A DNA stretch of 64,000 nucleotides from an uncultured Eubacteriales bacterium (GCA_934503195.1 CAKSVM010000002.1:18519-82518); one strand, 5' to 3'. Positions 51,789-61,636 are shown, numbered from the stretch's first letter. The notes: generated by a model from the sequence alone, not told the origin. Translations and numbers: made by a program.

Positions 51789-52274
51789 ATGGCAAAGATC
51801 GAAAGAAAATTTCTCGCTCACTACCTGAACGCGACGCCGGGCACAGAAGCCGCGACTTACGAGCGGCTCGGAAGCGACCTCGAGGAGTTCTCGACTGAGC
51901 TCGGCGCAGAAGTCGAGACTAAAAAGAACATTCTCGGCGAAACCTCGGTCAACCTCAGTTCGTATGAGGCATCGGCTTCCGTCGAGCCCTTCTACGCGGA
52001 CAAGGCATCGAAGCTCGCGACGCTGCTCCAAGATATTATTGATAACCGAAAGGTTCTCGATGACGCGAAGACCGACTATGTGGAAGTACACACATGGGAG
52101 GAAGCGACCGCGGGCAAATACACGGCGTACAAGGAGACTGTGGTTATCGAAGTCACGTCCTACGGCGGAGACTACAACGGCTACCAGATTCCGTTCACGC
52201 TGCATTTCTGCGGCGACCGCGTGAAGGGCAAGTTCGACCCGTCCACCAAGGCATTCACCGCCGACGCGGCATGA
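51789..52274 (+). CDS. Major tail tube protein
   Basis: A 161-aa protein; SVNLSSYEASASVEPFYADKASKLATLLQDII and the HFCGDRVKGKFDPSTKAFTA end fit tail tube proteins of non-contractile phages. GGAGG upstream of the ATG. Confidence 0.85.
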   Translation: MAKIERKFLAHYLNATPGTEAATYERLGSDLEEFSTELGAEVETKKNILGETSVNLSSYEASASVEPFYADKASKLATLLQDIIDNRKVLDDAKTDYVEVHTWEEATAGKYTAYKETVVIEVTSYGGDYNGYQIPFTLHFCGDRVKGKFDPSTKAFTADAA

Positions 52275-52282
52275 GGTGACAC

Positions 52283-52681
52283 ATGAACAGTCTGAATTTT
52301 GATTCCGGTATAAAGGAATACGCCATCAACGACGACCCGAACCGCATAATCCGCGTGAATCCGTCGGATTTCGGCATCGTCGCCCGGGCGCAGAAGGCGA
52401 AGGAAGCTCTCGACAAGCTCCGCGTCGACCCCGGCGAGGAGCATCTCGACGAAGCTTTCGACGCTATGGACAGGGCGGTTCGCGAGCAGATCGACGCGAT
52501 ATTCGGCGAGGGGACTTCACAGACCGCGTTCGGCGACGTCAACTGCACGTCGCTCGCGAACGGAAACCCGATCTTCCTCAATTTCCTGAACGCGATCCTT
52601 CCCGAGGTCGAGAGAGTCGTTGCCGAGGAAAAGAAAAAGTCTGACGCGAAGATACAGAAGTACACTTCGCGCGTGAAATGA
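52283..52681 (+). CDS. Tail assembly chaperone 1
   Basis: A 132-aa protein between tube and tape measure genes, with RIIRVNPSDFGIVARAQKAKEAL and a lysine-rich end. It overlaps the Gp15 gene by 4 bp, replacing the frameshifted chaperone pair of lambda. Confidence 0.82.
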   Translation: MNSLNFDSGIKEYAINDDPNRIIRVNPSDFGIVARAQKAKEALDKLRVDPGEEHLDEAFDAMDRAVREQIDAIFGEGTSQTAFGDVNCTSLANGNPIFLNFLNAILPEVERVVAEEKKKSDAKIQKYTSRVK

Positions 52682-53217
52682 TCGGGCTTCCGGAGACACT
52701 GACGGTCGCGGGTCGGGAATATCCGATCCGCGCCGACTTCCGCGACGTCATAAACATCCTGACGGCATTCAATGACCCTGATCTGAACGAGTACGAGAAG
52801 GCCTGCGTCTGCCTTGAATGCCTTTACAAGAGCGTCCCTGACGACGCTGAGGAGGCTTTGAAGCAAGCCGTGTGGTTCATCGACGGCGGCGAGCCGGTCG
52901 CCGAATCAAAACTCCGTTTGATGGACTGGGAGCAGGACGAGAAGATAATCATCGCGTCGGTCAACCGCGTCGCGGGGTGTGAAATCCGCGCGGTCGAATT
53001 CCTGCACTGGTGGACGTTTCTCGGCTATTTCTACGAGATCGGCGAGGGGAGGTTTTCGATGATCGTCGGACTCCGCGCGAAGCTTGCGAAGGGAAAACAG
53101 CTCACAAAGGACGAGCGCGAGTTCGTCCGGGACAATCAGGACGTCGTGAAGCTGAAAACCCGGCTTTCGGCAGAGGAGGAACGGGAGCTTGAACGGCTCA
53201 GGAAGATTTTTAACTGA
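52678..53217 (+). CDS. Tail assembly chaperone 2 (phage Gp15)
   Basis: A 179-aa Gp15-family protein; DWEQDEKIIIASVNRVAGCEIRAVEFLHWWTFLGYFYEIGEG is diagnostic. It works with the preceding chaperone on the tape measure protein. Confidence 0.9.
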   Translation: MIGLPETLTVAGREYPIRADFRDVINILTAFNDPDLNEYEKACVCLECLYKSVPDDAEEALKQAVWFIDGGEPVAESKLRLMDWEQDEKIIIASVNRVAGCEIRAVEFLHWWTFLGYFYEIGEGRFSMIVGLRAKLAKGKQLTKDEREFVRDNQDVVKLKTRLSAEEERELERLRKIFN

Positions 53218-53231
53218 AAGGAGGCGGCGGA

Positions 53232-56045
53232 ATGGTTGACGGGTCATTAAATTTTGACACCAAAATAGACACGAGCGGGTTCGAAAAATCCGCTGACAAG
53301 ATTACCGCTGACGCCGCGAAGACGGCTGATGAAGTCGCGTCCACAGTTGAAAACTCGGCGGATGACGCCAAGAAATCGGTAAATGAGGCGGTCAATGAGA
53401 TCCAACAGAAGATCGACGCGATTCTGAATGATTCCGAGAGATCGGCGAAGGGCAAGGCGGCGGCGATCGCGCAGGTCTACATCAAAGCCGGGCTGAATTC
53501 GTCAGAAGCCTTCACAAAGGCATGGGACGCGGTCGGCAGGAACTCACCGATTGAAAAAATCGGCAGTACCGGAAAGAAGAACAGTGATTCCTTCAAAAAG
53601 TCATGGCTCGGAGCGTTCAAAAGCGTCAAGAGCGAAGCGGGCAGAACGGCGAAGACGACCGCGAATGATTTCAACTCGGCGATTGTAAAAATGAAGTCGT
53701 CGCTGACGAAGCTTCAGGGGCTTGTCCTGTCGGTCTTCTCGGTCAAAGCGTTGATTTCGTTCGCGAAGCAAGCCACCGTTACCGCCGCGTCGGTCAACGC
53801 CGCGAACTCGGCGATGAGTCAGACCTTCGGCACGCTTGAGTCGGCGGCTACAGCGGCGATAAACCGCGTCGCAGACGAGAGCGGCATTCTCGACACTCGC
53901 TTACGCTCAACCGCGACCGGAATTTACGCCTTCGCGAAGACTTCCGGAATGGATTCCGCGGCGGCTCTCGGGATGATGAAGGAGGCGCTGCAAGTCGCGG
54001 CGGACAGCGCGGCGTATTATGACAGGTCACTTGAAGACACGTCAGAGACGCTGAAATCCTTCCTCAAGGGCAACTACGCGAACGACGCCGCGCTCGGTCT
54101 ATCCGCGACAGAGTACACGCGAAACGCCGCGGCGATGAAGCTGTACGGAAAATCGTTCCAGAACCTCTCCGAGGCTCAGAAGCAGCTCACACTCCTCCAG
54201 ATGGTCAAGGACGCGAACGATCTCTCCGGAGCGACCGGGCAGGCGGCACGTGAAGCCGATGGCTGGGAGAACGTCATCGGCAACCTGAAAGAGGCATGGA
54301 AACAGCTGATAGCGGTCATCGGGCAGCCGGTACTTAAGCTGGCGATACCCGTGGTACAGTCGATGACGGCGGCACTACAGAGACTTACCGATTACGCGAA
54401 CGCCGCTTGGCAGGCGCTTTCGAAGGTCTTCGGCTGGGAGCAGGCCGACGCGATTTCAGCCGCGGCCGACTCCGAGAAGGAGCTGACGAAGGCCGTCGAG
54501 GCTACAGCAGACGCGCAGGAAGGCGCGCTGGCGGGATTTGACGAGATTCAGGTGCTGACGGACAAGTCGGCGGGAAACACGTCGGCTGACACAGCTGTGG
54601 CGGCTGTCGAGGCTCTCGCGGGCACTGATTCAGCGTCGGGCGGAGCTCTGACTCCGACTATCGATACGTCTAAACTAGAAGCGGGCATCACGTGGATAAA
54701 GTCATCATTCGAGTCGCTTGCGTCATGGTTCGACTCGACAATCAAGCCGATATTCTCCGGAATGTTCTCGGACATGACGACGGCGACCGAACCTATCCGT
54801 GAGTGGTTCGAGACCGATTTCCCGGGCTTTGCCGAGACGGCGGAGTCGGCGTTCTCGTCGGCTCTGTCCGGCGTCGCGGAGACGGTCAACGTTGTTCTCT
54901 CAGATCTGTGGACGATTCTCATGTCCTTCACATCGACCTTCTCGTCGGCGGTTTTCCCGGTCTTCGCGTCGCTTGGCGCGGAGCTTATAAAGACCTTTTC
55001 GACCGTTTTCAGCGTCCTTCAGGGACTCTTCGGGCGGGTTTGGAAGGAGGGAATTCTTCCATTCCTACAGAACCTTTCGAAGTACTGGAACGACGTCTGG
55101 CAGTCGCTGAAAGCGGTCTGGGACGCGCACGGACAGCCGATATTCGACGGTATCCGGACGGCGGTTCAGAAGGTCGGCGAATTCTTAAAAACCACATGGG
55201 AGACGCTCATAAGGCCGGTCTGGGATCAGTTCATGGCGAATGTCGACTGGCTCTGGACAAATCACCTGAAGCCGCTCTGGGATCGGATTCTTGAATTCGT
55301 CGCGTCGCTCGTCGAGAACGCGCTGAAAATCTTCAACGAAGTCATCATGCCGATTGTCGGGAAGGTCGCGGATTATCTCTACCCGCAGATCGTCTTCGTC
55401 GTCAACCTGATTCAGAACGTCGTCGCGGTGGCGGCCGGGGTCATTTCCGACATTATAAACTCGATCATTCAGGTACTTGAAGGCGTCATTGATTTCCTGA
55501 CCGGAGTCTTCACGCTGAACTGGGAACAGGCGTTCGAGGGGCTCAAAAAGATCACACACGGCTTTCTGAACGGCTTCATAGGACTCGCGGAGGGCGCGGT
55601 GAATCTGATCATCAGCCTTGTCAACGGACTCGTAAGGGCGGTCTGCGCCGGTGTGAACGCCGTTATCGACGCGCTGAACAGCCTGCTGAGCTTTGATATT
55701 CCCAAATGGGTGCCGATCTGGGGCGGTAAGAGCTGGTCGATAAACCTCGCGAATGTCACAGCTCCGCAGATTCCGAAGCTGACAATTCCGCGGCTCGCCA
55801 CAGGCGCGGTCATTCCCCCGAACAAGGAATTCTTAGCCGTCCTCGGCGATCAGAAGCAGGGGACGAACGTCGAAGCCCCGCTTGAAACAATCAAGCAGGC
55901 GTTCCGTGAAGCTCTCGCGGAATCGGGCGGCTCGTCGCGTCAGATGACCGTCGTACTGCAAGTCGGGCGGCGCGAGCTCGGGCGGACTATTGTCGAGCTC
56001 GGACGTGAGGAGGAGCAGCGCGTCGGAATGAGGATACGCACATGA
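53232..56045 (+). CDS. Tail tape measure protein
   Basis: A 937-aa protein, the longest in the prophage. N-terminal SADKITADAAKTADEVAS heptads are followed by a tape measure core, long hydrophobic helices at ~710-830 and a C-terminal strand segment. Length sets tail length, about 140 nm at the usual 0.15 nm per residue. AAAGGAGG is upstream of the ATG. Confidence 0.93.
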   Translation: MVDGSLNFDTKIDTSGFEKSADKITADAAKTADEVASTVENSADDAKKSVNEAVNEIQQKIDAILNDSERSAKGKAAAIAQVYIKAGLNSSEAFTKAWDAVGRNSPIEKIGSTGKKNSDSFKKSWLGAFKSVKSEAGRTAKTTANDFNSAIVKMKSSLTKLQGLVLSVFSVKALISFAKQATVTAASVNAANSAMSQTFGTLESAATAAINRVADESGILDTRLRSTATGIYAFAKTSGMDSAAALGMMKEALQVAADSAAYYDRSLEDTSETLKSFLKGNYANDAALGLSATEYTRNAAAMKLYGKSFQNLSEAQKQLTLLQMVKDANDLSGATGQAAREADGWENVIGNLKEAWKQLIAVIGQPVLKLAIPVVQSMTAALQRLTDYANAAWQALSKVFGWEQADAISAAADSEKELTKAVEATADAQEGALAGFDEIQVLTDKSAGNTSADTAVAAVEALAGTDSASGGALTPTIDTSKLEAGITWIKSSFESLASWFDSTIKPIFSGMFSDMTTATEPIREWFETDFPGFAETAESAFSSALSGVAETVNVVLSDLWTILMSFTSTFSSAVFPVFASLGAELIKTFSTVFSVLQGLFGRVWKEGILPFLQNLSKYWNDVWQSLKAVWDAHGQPIFDGIRTAVQKVGEFLKTTWETLIRPVWDQFMANVDWLWTNHLKPLWDRILEFVASLVENALKIFNEVIMPIVGKVADYLYPQIVFVVNLIQNVVAVAAGVISDIINSIIQVLEGVIDFLTGVFTLNWEQAFEGLKKITHGFLNGFIGLAEGAVNLIISLVNGLVRAVCAGVNAVIDALNSLLSFDIPKWVPIWGGKSWSINLANVTAPQIPKLTIPRLATGAVIPPNKEFLAVLGDQKQGTNVEAPLETIKQAFREALAESGGSSRQMTVVLQVGRRELGRTIVELGREEEQRVGMRIRT

Positions 56046-56428
56046 ACTATTTTGAAATCGAAAACACGGCATACGACGCGAACGTCGTCGAGTTCTCGGA
56101 GAACTTCAACATTCTCTACACGTCGAACACGAAACGCACGCTCGCAAGCGGTCATATGTTCCTCGATCCTATCGGAACGTTCATCGGGCACTCGATAACC
56201 TTCGCGCCGATGAACAACCGCGCGGCGTTCGACGCGCTCTGGGACTTCTTCAAGGTCCCGCGGCGGGATGGCTTTCACGTGAAGCTCGCCGACAATCAGG
56301 GAGTCATAGAATACGACGCCTATACGTCGAACGGCGCGCGCAAGGGCTCGCGGATCATTAACGGCGTCGTTTACTGGGAGACGTTCGAGGTGAACATCAT
56401 CCCGATCGACGCGCAGGTGACGCCATGA
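56042..56428 (+). CDS. Tail protein, 128 aa (DUF6711-like)
   Basis: Follows the tape measure with a 4-bp overlap. FNILYTSNTKRTLASGHMFLDPIGTFIGHSITFAPMN suggests a distal tail-type strand domain. Assigned by position and form. Confidence 0.75.
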   Translation: MNYFEIENTAYDANVVEFSENFNILYTSNTKRTLASGHMFLDPIGTFIGHSITFAPMNNRAAFDALWDFFKVPRRDGFHVKLADNQGVIEYDAYTSNGARKGSRIINGVVYWETFEVNIIPIDAQVTP

Positions 56429-58035
56429 TTAAAATTATCTACAAGGACATCGCGGTCGACTCGAAGACGGCATTCACACCGACCGCGAGCGAATCGGCGA
56501 GTGTTTCGCGCGTTTCGGATCTGAATCACGACTACGATTTCGAGAGCTTCGGAACGTGTGAGCTGAATCAGTTCCTGCTCGACGGCGGTCAGAGCGTCCT
56601 TCCCGACGACCTGACGAATGTTCCGCTCGGACTCTGGTCGAATCAGCTCTCGGGCGATGACGGAGCTTTCACAACGCCGATAACGCTCACGATGACCGCG
56701 TCGGGTCTCTACTCGGCGCAGGGAATCACACTGACCTTTGACCCCGACGTCGGGATCTTCGCGACGGCGGTCAATATCAAGTGGTATAACGGAACGACGC
56801 TTCTTTACGACGTCGATTTCACGCCCGACAGCGCGAATTATTTCTGCTCGAAGAAGGTCGACAACTACAACAAAGTTGTCCTGACTTTCACGGCGATCAA
56901 CTTCCCGCACTGCCGATTGAAGCTTCGCGCGCTCGACCACGGCATCGTCAGGACCTTCGCCGGGCGGACTCTGACCGACGTCTCGGTCATTCAGGAATGT
57001 TCGCCGGTCTCGGACGAAATCGCTATCGACACGATGGACTTCACGCTGATCGGCGACGAGGACGTAAATTATGTGTTCCGGTCGAAACAGCCGCTGACAC
57101 TCTACAGCGACGCAGACCTGCTTGGAGTCTTTTTCGTGAAGTCCTATGAACGGACAGCCGATCGGATTTATTCAGTCGCGTCTGAGGACTATATGGGGCT
57201 TTTAGAGAGCGTTATTTTCTCTGGCGGTATTTACACGTCGGCGAACGCCGCGGAGCTTCTGGCGGCTGTATTCACGGCCGCGAACGTGCCTTACGATATC
57301 TCGGGGATAGCCGGGAAGACGGTCACGGGCTGGCTTCCGGTCTGCACCTGCCGCGAGGCGGTACGGCAGATCTGCTTCGCTATCGGCGCAGCGGTATCCA
57401 CGGCAGGAAGCGACAAGGTGCGCGTTTTTGTCCCGTCCGACGAGATCGTGCGGAAGTTCACACTCGCCGAAACGATGCAGGGTCAGACTCTGACCGACCG
57501 CGACACGAAGCTCACCGAACTCCGGCTGACGCTCCACAACTACGCGCAGACATCGGAATCAGTCGAGCTCTACAAAGCCGTCGATTCCGGCACAGGCTCG
57601 AATATTTACGTCGATTTCTCCGAGCCGATGTACGGACTGACTATTTCAAGCGGTTCGATAAGCTCGTCGGGCGCGAACTTCGCGGTCATCACGGCGAACA
57701 GCGGGTGCGTTCTCAGCGGCAAGAAGTACCGCGATCTGACGTCGGTCATCTCGAAGACGAACCCGCTGACGAACGTAGGCGACCCGGCGAACGTCGTCGA
57801 AGTCAAGGACATGACATTAGTCGGCGCGGCGAACGGTCAGACGCTGCTTGAAAGTCTCTGGAGCTACTATGTCAAATGCGGAACAATAACGTCGGAGCTT
57901 GTCATGAACGGCGAGCGACCGGGCGATATGGTGACGCTGACGACCGAGTATTCAGGCGAGATTGACGCGCGGATTGAGTCGGAGAGATATAATCTTTACG
58001 GTGGCGCGATCGTCGCGGAGGTGACGGCACGATGA
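56425..58035 (+). CDS. Tail/baseplate protein (Tal-like)
   Basis: A 536-aa strand-rich protein in the tail-associated position. KQPLTLYSDADLLGVFFVKSYERTADRIYSVASEDYMGLLES resembles the first domain of phage baseplate hubs. No hydrolase domain is visible. Confidence 0.78.
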   Translation: MIKIIYKDIAVDSKTAFTPTASESASVSRVSDLNHDYDFESFGTCELNQFLLDGGQSVLPDDLTNVPLGLWSNQLSGDDGAFTTPITLTMTASGLYSAQGITLTFDPDVGIFATAVNIKWYNGTTLLYDVDFTPDSANYFCSKKVDNYNKVVLTFTAINFPHCRLKLRALDHGIVRTFAGRTLTDVSVIQECSPVSDEIAIDTMDFTLIGDEDVNYVFRSKQPLTLYSDADLLGVFFVKSYERTADRIYSVASEDYMGLLESVIFSGGIYTSANAAELLAAVFTAANVPYDISGIAGKTVTGWLPVCTCREAVRQICFAIGAAVSTAGSDKVRVFVPSDEIVRKFTLAETMQGQTLTDRDTKLTELRLTLHNYAQTSESVELYKAVDSGTGSNIYVDFSEPMYGLTISSGSISSSGANFAVITANSGCVLSGKKYRDLTSVISKTNPLTNVGDPANVVEVKDMTLVGAANGQTLLESLWSYYVKCGTITSELVMNGERPGDMVTLTTEYSGEIDARIESERYNLYGGAIVAEVTAR

Positions 58036-58481
58036 ATTTAATTTATGACAGGACGGCGGAAGACGTCCTGACAGCACAAAAACAGCGCGGAAAAGTACTG
58101 ACGCCGCTCAAGGGCTGCTATAACGCGGCCGACCTGAACCGCGTCGCCGCGGCGGTGACTGAGATCGCGGCCAAACTGAATTCGGCGGGCTACGCGGTGA
58201 CGGTGAACCCGAGGACATACGCCGAATCGGACATAATCAGGCGTTCGGATTTCGCGGCATATCTCGCGGACGTTCAGGCGATACGCGACGCGATCGCCGT
58301 ACGAACTTCGACGCCGGAACTGCCGTCGGCTGACGGCAGGCTTGACTTCGGCGGTGCGAACGATATCGAGAAGATTCTCGCCGACGTGGCGGAGCTTCGC
58401 GAATGGGCGAGGTTCAGTCAGAAGCTCTGCGGCACGTTTGCGGCCGGACAAAGCGTTTTACCAAGAAGGGAGACGATCTGA
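58032..58481 (+). CDS. Baseplate-region protein, 149 aa
   Basis: Begins MNLIYDRTAEDVLTAQKQRG; helical with LKGCYNAADLNRVAAAVTEIAAKLN, a pattern seen in Clostridia phage tail genes of unknown exact role. Stop overlaps the next ATG. Confidence 0.7.
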   Translation: MNLIYDRTAEDVLTAQKQRGKVLTPLKGCYNAADLNRVAAAVTEIAAKLNSAGYAVTVNPRTYAESDIIRRSDFAAYLADVQAIRDAIAVRTSTPELPSADGRLDFGGANDIEKILADVAELREWARFSQKLCGTFAAGQSVLPRRETI

Positions 58482-58918
58482 TGGCATATCAGGCACCGGA
58501 AATCAAAGACCGGATCGCGGTCGGGGACGATCTTTACCAGATCACCGATCAGGACGGCAAAAAGAAACTGACTCCGGCTCCGACCGAGGTCACCGAGCCG
58601 GGGACGCCGATCAACAAGGCATTATTACAGCCGCTCGTCAACGCCGTCGCGCGGATTGACAGCACGGCGGAACTCAAGCACACGACAAAGACCGCGACGC
58701 TTACCGCGGCCGGATGGTCGGACAAGACTCAGACCGTAGCCGTCGAGGGCGTGACGGCGTCGAACACAATCCTCGTCGCGCCCGCGTCAGACTCGCAGGA
58801 AGTCTGGGGCAAGGCGGGGATCTACTGCACGGCGCAGTCGGCGGGGAGTCTGACGTTCACGTGCAAAAACGCGCCGACGGCGGCGGTCACGGCGAATATC
58901 GTTATCTTAGGAGGTTAA
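58481..58918 (+). CDS. Tail fibre/structural protein, 145 aa
   Basis: The N-terminal AYQAPEIKDRIAVGDDLYQITDQDGKKKLTPAPTEVTEPGTPINKALL region is a common phage tail-anchoring segment; the C-terminus is a small beta domain. It probably anchors or accompanies the glycine-rich adhesin that follows. Confidence 0.72.
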   Translation: MAYQAPEIKDRIAVGDDLYQITDQDGKKKLTPAPTEVTEPGTPINKALLQPLVNAVARIDSTAELKHTTKTATLTAAGWSDKTQTVAVEGVTASNTILVAPASDSQEVWGKAGIYCTAQSAGSLTFTCKNAPTAAVTANIVILGG

Positions 58919-58922
58919 AGAC

Positions 58923-59834
58923 ATGATCATCAATCAGTTCGGCGGCGGCGCGGAGAAGGTGCTGAAGACCGAGATTTTCACGCAGTCGGGGACATGGACT
59001 TGCCCGGCGGGAGTTGAGAAGGTGTTTGTAAGGCTGTTCGGAGGCGGCGGAGGCGGCGGGTATTATGGCGGCGGAGGCGGCGGAGGGCACATGACTTATT
59101 CCGAGCTCAACGTAACTCCGGGAACATCATACCCGATAACCATCGGAAGCGGCGGCGAAGGCGGAAGCTCGGACAGTAATGCCGGAAACGGTGGGACAAC
59201 GTCGTTCGGAACGCTCGCGTCCGCAAGCGGCGGTGGCGGCTCAACCGGCTATGACGGCGGAAGCGGCGGGACTGGCGGCGGCGCATCAGGAGCTTCCAGC
59301 GCGGTTTCGGCGAAAGGAGGCAATGGGAATTACGGCGGCGGCGGAGCAGGCGGAGAAACCGGGGGAAACGGCGGCACGCATGGTGGAGGTGGCGGTGCGA
59401 AAAATACTCCCGGCACTGGAGGAACTTTCGGAGGTAATGGGGGATCATATACAAACAATGGTTCGTTAGGAACAAACACAATGAATACGCATGAAGAATT
59501 CAAAGGAACAGGTGCAGGCGGAACAAATACAGGCGGAGGCGGCGGCTACGGCGGACAAGGCGGAAACAACTATGGCGGCGGCGGTGGATACGGAGCTAAC
59601 GGAGGAAATGGCATAAATCACAGCGGCGGAGGCGGCGGAGGCTATGGCATAAATGGTGCTGGTGGGAACGCCGGAAGAACCAGTAGTATAGGAGTAACCG
59701 CAGGCGGTGGCGGAGGTTACGGTTCGGGCGGCAGCTATGATGATCTGAATGGTAAATACGGCGGCGGTGGAGCAAAACAATCCTCAGGCGGCTCAGGCAT
59801 CGTCATCATCCAGTACCTCGTCGACGCAGCGTGA
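58923..59834 (+). CDS. Glycine-rich tail adhesin / receptor-binding protein
   Basis: A 303-aa protein. A short N-terminal strand module (TEIFTQSGTWTCPAGVEKVFVRLFG) is followed by ~250 residues dominated by G-runs (GGGGGYGG-type blocks) separated by variable loops, ending IVIIQYLVDAA. This is the polyglycine sandwich design known from T-even-like gp38 adhesins, where loops bind the host receptor. It probably decides host range. Confidence 0.85.
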   Translation: MIINQFGGGAEKVLKTEIFTQSGTWTCPAGVEKVFVRLFGGGGGGGYYGGGGGGGHMTYSELNVTPGTSYPITIGSGGEGGSSDSNAGNGGTTSFGTLASASGGGGSTGYDGGSGGTGGGASGASSAVSAKGGNGNYGGGGAGGETGGNGGTHGGGGGAKNTPGTGGTFGGNGGSYTNNGSLGTNTMNTHEEFKGTGAGGTNTGGGGGYGGQGGNNYGGGGGYGANGGNGINHSGGGGGGYGINGAGGNAGRTSSIGVTAGGGGGYGSGGSYDDLNGKYGGGGAKQSSGGSGIVIIQYLVDAA

Positions 59835-59848
59835 AAGGAGACAACACC

Positions 59849-60187
59849 ATGAAAATCTTCCAAATCTTAGACGGCATCTGCTACTACGACGCGACGCCGA
59901 TCCATCCGACCCTTGCTGACACAATCGGCAAATACCCGCCTGACGTGATCTTCGTCGAAGCCCCTGACTACGTCTTCGAAAACTGGGGCTTTGACGAATC
60001 GAAGTCCGGCGACGAACGCTTCATCAAGCCGACGCCGCCAGAAGGCTGGTACTACGACGATAAAACAGGCAGTTTTCAGCCGATAAACCCGCCAGACCCG
60101 CCCGAGCCTGAGCCCGAGCCCGAGACGGCCACGAGCGTACTCGCGGAAGCGACGTCGGCATACGAGGAAGGAGTAAACGAAGCATGA
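59849..60187 (+). CDS. Unknown tail-region protein, 112 aa
   Basis: Starts MKIFQILDGICYYDATPIHP with AAAGGAG upstream of ATG 59849. It has a PPDPPEPEPEPET linker near the end. Placed between adhesin and CBM-like gene; overlap of 4 bp with the next. Likely a tail accessory/chaperone. Confidence 0.68.
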   Translation: MKIFQILDGICYYDATPIHPTLADTIGKYPPDVIFVEAPDYVFENWGFDESKSGDERFIKPTPPEGWYYDDKTGSFQPINPPDPPEPEPEPETATSVLAEATSAYEEGVNEA

Positions 60188-60645
60188 CCAAGGCAGAAAT
60201 TCTCGCTCTTATGAAGGAAAAAGGCAAAGCCGACGCGCTCGATCTGCGTTCCCGCGCGAAGGACCTCGACGGCACAGCGATTATCGCCGAAGAATCGAAA
60301 ATCCCGCGGTTCGACCCGAACAAGGACTATAGCAGCTGGGCGGTCGGCTCTCCAGTCTGGGAGGAGGTCGACGGCGAGCGGCAGGTCTTCGGACTCATAC
60401 AGCCGCACAACGCTTCATACTATCCCGGCAGTACACCATCAAACACCCGCGCACTCTGGTCGCTGAAGCACACCAAGGACGCCGCGAAGGCGAAGCCGTG
60501 GGTCGCGCCGCTCGGAACGTCGGGGATGTACATGACCGATGAGGTCTGCAAATCCGACTCGAAAATCTGGCGGTCGAAGCAGGACAACAACCCTTACGAA
60601 CCCGGCGCGACCGGGACTGAATCATTCTGGGAGGTGATCGCATGA
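60184..60645 (+). CDS. Phage protein with CBM5/12-like carbohydrate-binding module
   Basis: A 153-aa protein. The C-terminal ~45 residues (DEVCKSDSKIWRSKQDNNPYEPGATGTESFWEVI) have the spaced aromatics of chitin-binding type CBM5/12 folds, and a related segment (SSWAVGSPVWEEVDGERQVFGLIQPHNASY) precedes it. It may bind host glycans during adsorption or lysis. Confidence 0.75.
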   Translation: MTKAEILALMKEKGKADALDLRSRAKDLDGTAIIAEESKIPRFDPNKDYSSWAVGSPVWEEVDGERQVFGLIQPHNASYYPGSTPSNTRALWSLKHTKDAAKAKPWVAPLGTSGMYMTDEVCKSDSKIWRSKQDNNPYEPGATGTESFWEVIA

Positions 60646-60872
60646 CGTGGGAAATGCTCTCGGCACTGATTGTCATCGTCGGCACGCTGATCTCACTCGG
60701 GACGGTGCTCGCGAAGTTAATCCGCGTCCTGACCCGGCTTGACGACACGGTAAAGCAGCTCCGCGCCGACCTCGACCTCCAGCGCGTGGAAAACCGCGAG
60801 TCGCACAAACGCATCTACGACCGCCTCGACGACCACGAGAGCAGGATCGTTGAACTCGAAAGGAATGTATAA
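60642..60872 (+). CDS. Holin-associated membrane protein (XhlA-like)
   Basis: A 76-aa protein with an N-terminal membrane helix (~3-25) and a coiled-coil tail (LDDTVKQLRADLDLQRVENRESHKRIYDRLDDHESRI). This resembles hemolysin XhlA-type proteins in lysis modules. Its stop overlaps the lysin ATG. Confidence 0.75.
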   Translation: MTWEMLSALIVIVGTLISLGTVLAKLIRVLTRLDDTVKQLRADLDLQRVENRESHKRIYDRLDDHESRIVELERNV

Positions 60873-61636
60873 TGAACGGAATCGACGTCTACACCGGGCA
60901 GGGAATCATCGACTGGCGATGTGTCGCGCTGACTCAGGGCTTCGCGATGATAAAGGCAAGTCAGGGGCGCGGCGAGACCAAAGCGACCGAGCACCTGCGG
61001 ATTTTCACCGACACGAAGTTCGTCCGGAACATCACCGAAGCGTCGAAGACGAAAATGAAGCTCGGTGTTTGGCACTGGCTGACCGCGCGCAGTGTAGCCG
61101 AGGCGAACTACGAAGCTGACTACTTCATCGAAACGATTTCGCCGTACCGGGACAAGATTACGCTCTGGGCGGCGGCTGACGTCGAGTCTGACCGCTATCT
61201 CGGCGACCTCGGAAAGTCCGACCTGACCGCCATTACGCGCGCGTTCCTCGAACGGATTCAGCGTGCCGGATATCGGTCGATGCTGTATACGAACCCGAAT
61301 TTCTTGAAGTTCCGCTTCACCAAGAACGCCTTCGCGGACACAGACATCTGGCTTGCGCACTATGGCGTGTCGAAGCCGATGCAAGTTCCGAACCTGAAAA
61401 TCTGGCAGCACTCCGCCGGGCGCGTTCCGGGCATCAGCACCGACGTCGACCTCGACATCGGCTACTTCGGCGGCACGCCATACGCAGTCGGCGAGAAGTA
61501 CACAATCCGCGCCTGCGATGTTTACAGCAACGGCAAGGCGATTCCGAAGCGGCTTGTCGGCAGGGTCTGCACGATCTCGAAGGTCAAACCGGACAGAATT
61601 CTCTTGCAGGAAATACTCAGCTGGGTGAAGATATGA
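60872..61636 (+). CDS. GH25 lysozyme-type endolysin
   Basis: A 254-aa muramidase. GIDVYTGQGIIDW opens the GH25 barrel, and D103-V-E105 (AADVESD) supplies the catalytic acids. The last ~50 residues form a separate SH3-like wall-binding segment. It cleaves host peptidoglycan at lysis. No signal peptide, so it needs the holin. Confidence 0.9.
   Translation: MNGIDVYTGQGIIDWRCVALTQGFAMIKASQGRGETKATEHLRIFTDTKFVRNITEASKTKMKLGVWHWLTARSVAEANYEADYFIETISPYRDKITLWAAADVESDRYLGDLGKSDLTAITRAFLERIQRAGYRSMLYTNPNFLKFRFTKNAFADTDIWLAHYGVSKPMQVPNLKIWQHSAGRVPGISTDVDLDIGYFGGTPYAVGEKYTIRACDVYSNGKAIPKRLVGRVCTISKVKPDRILLQEILSWVKI

Noticed and set aside
59107..59780. Two antisense frames under the glycine-rich gene
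   Set aside because: They arise from GGC/GGA codons read backwards (Arg/Ala/Ser-rich) and have no start signals; the plus-strand adhesin explains the region.
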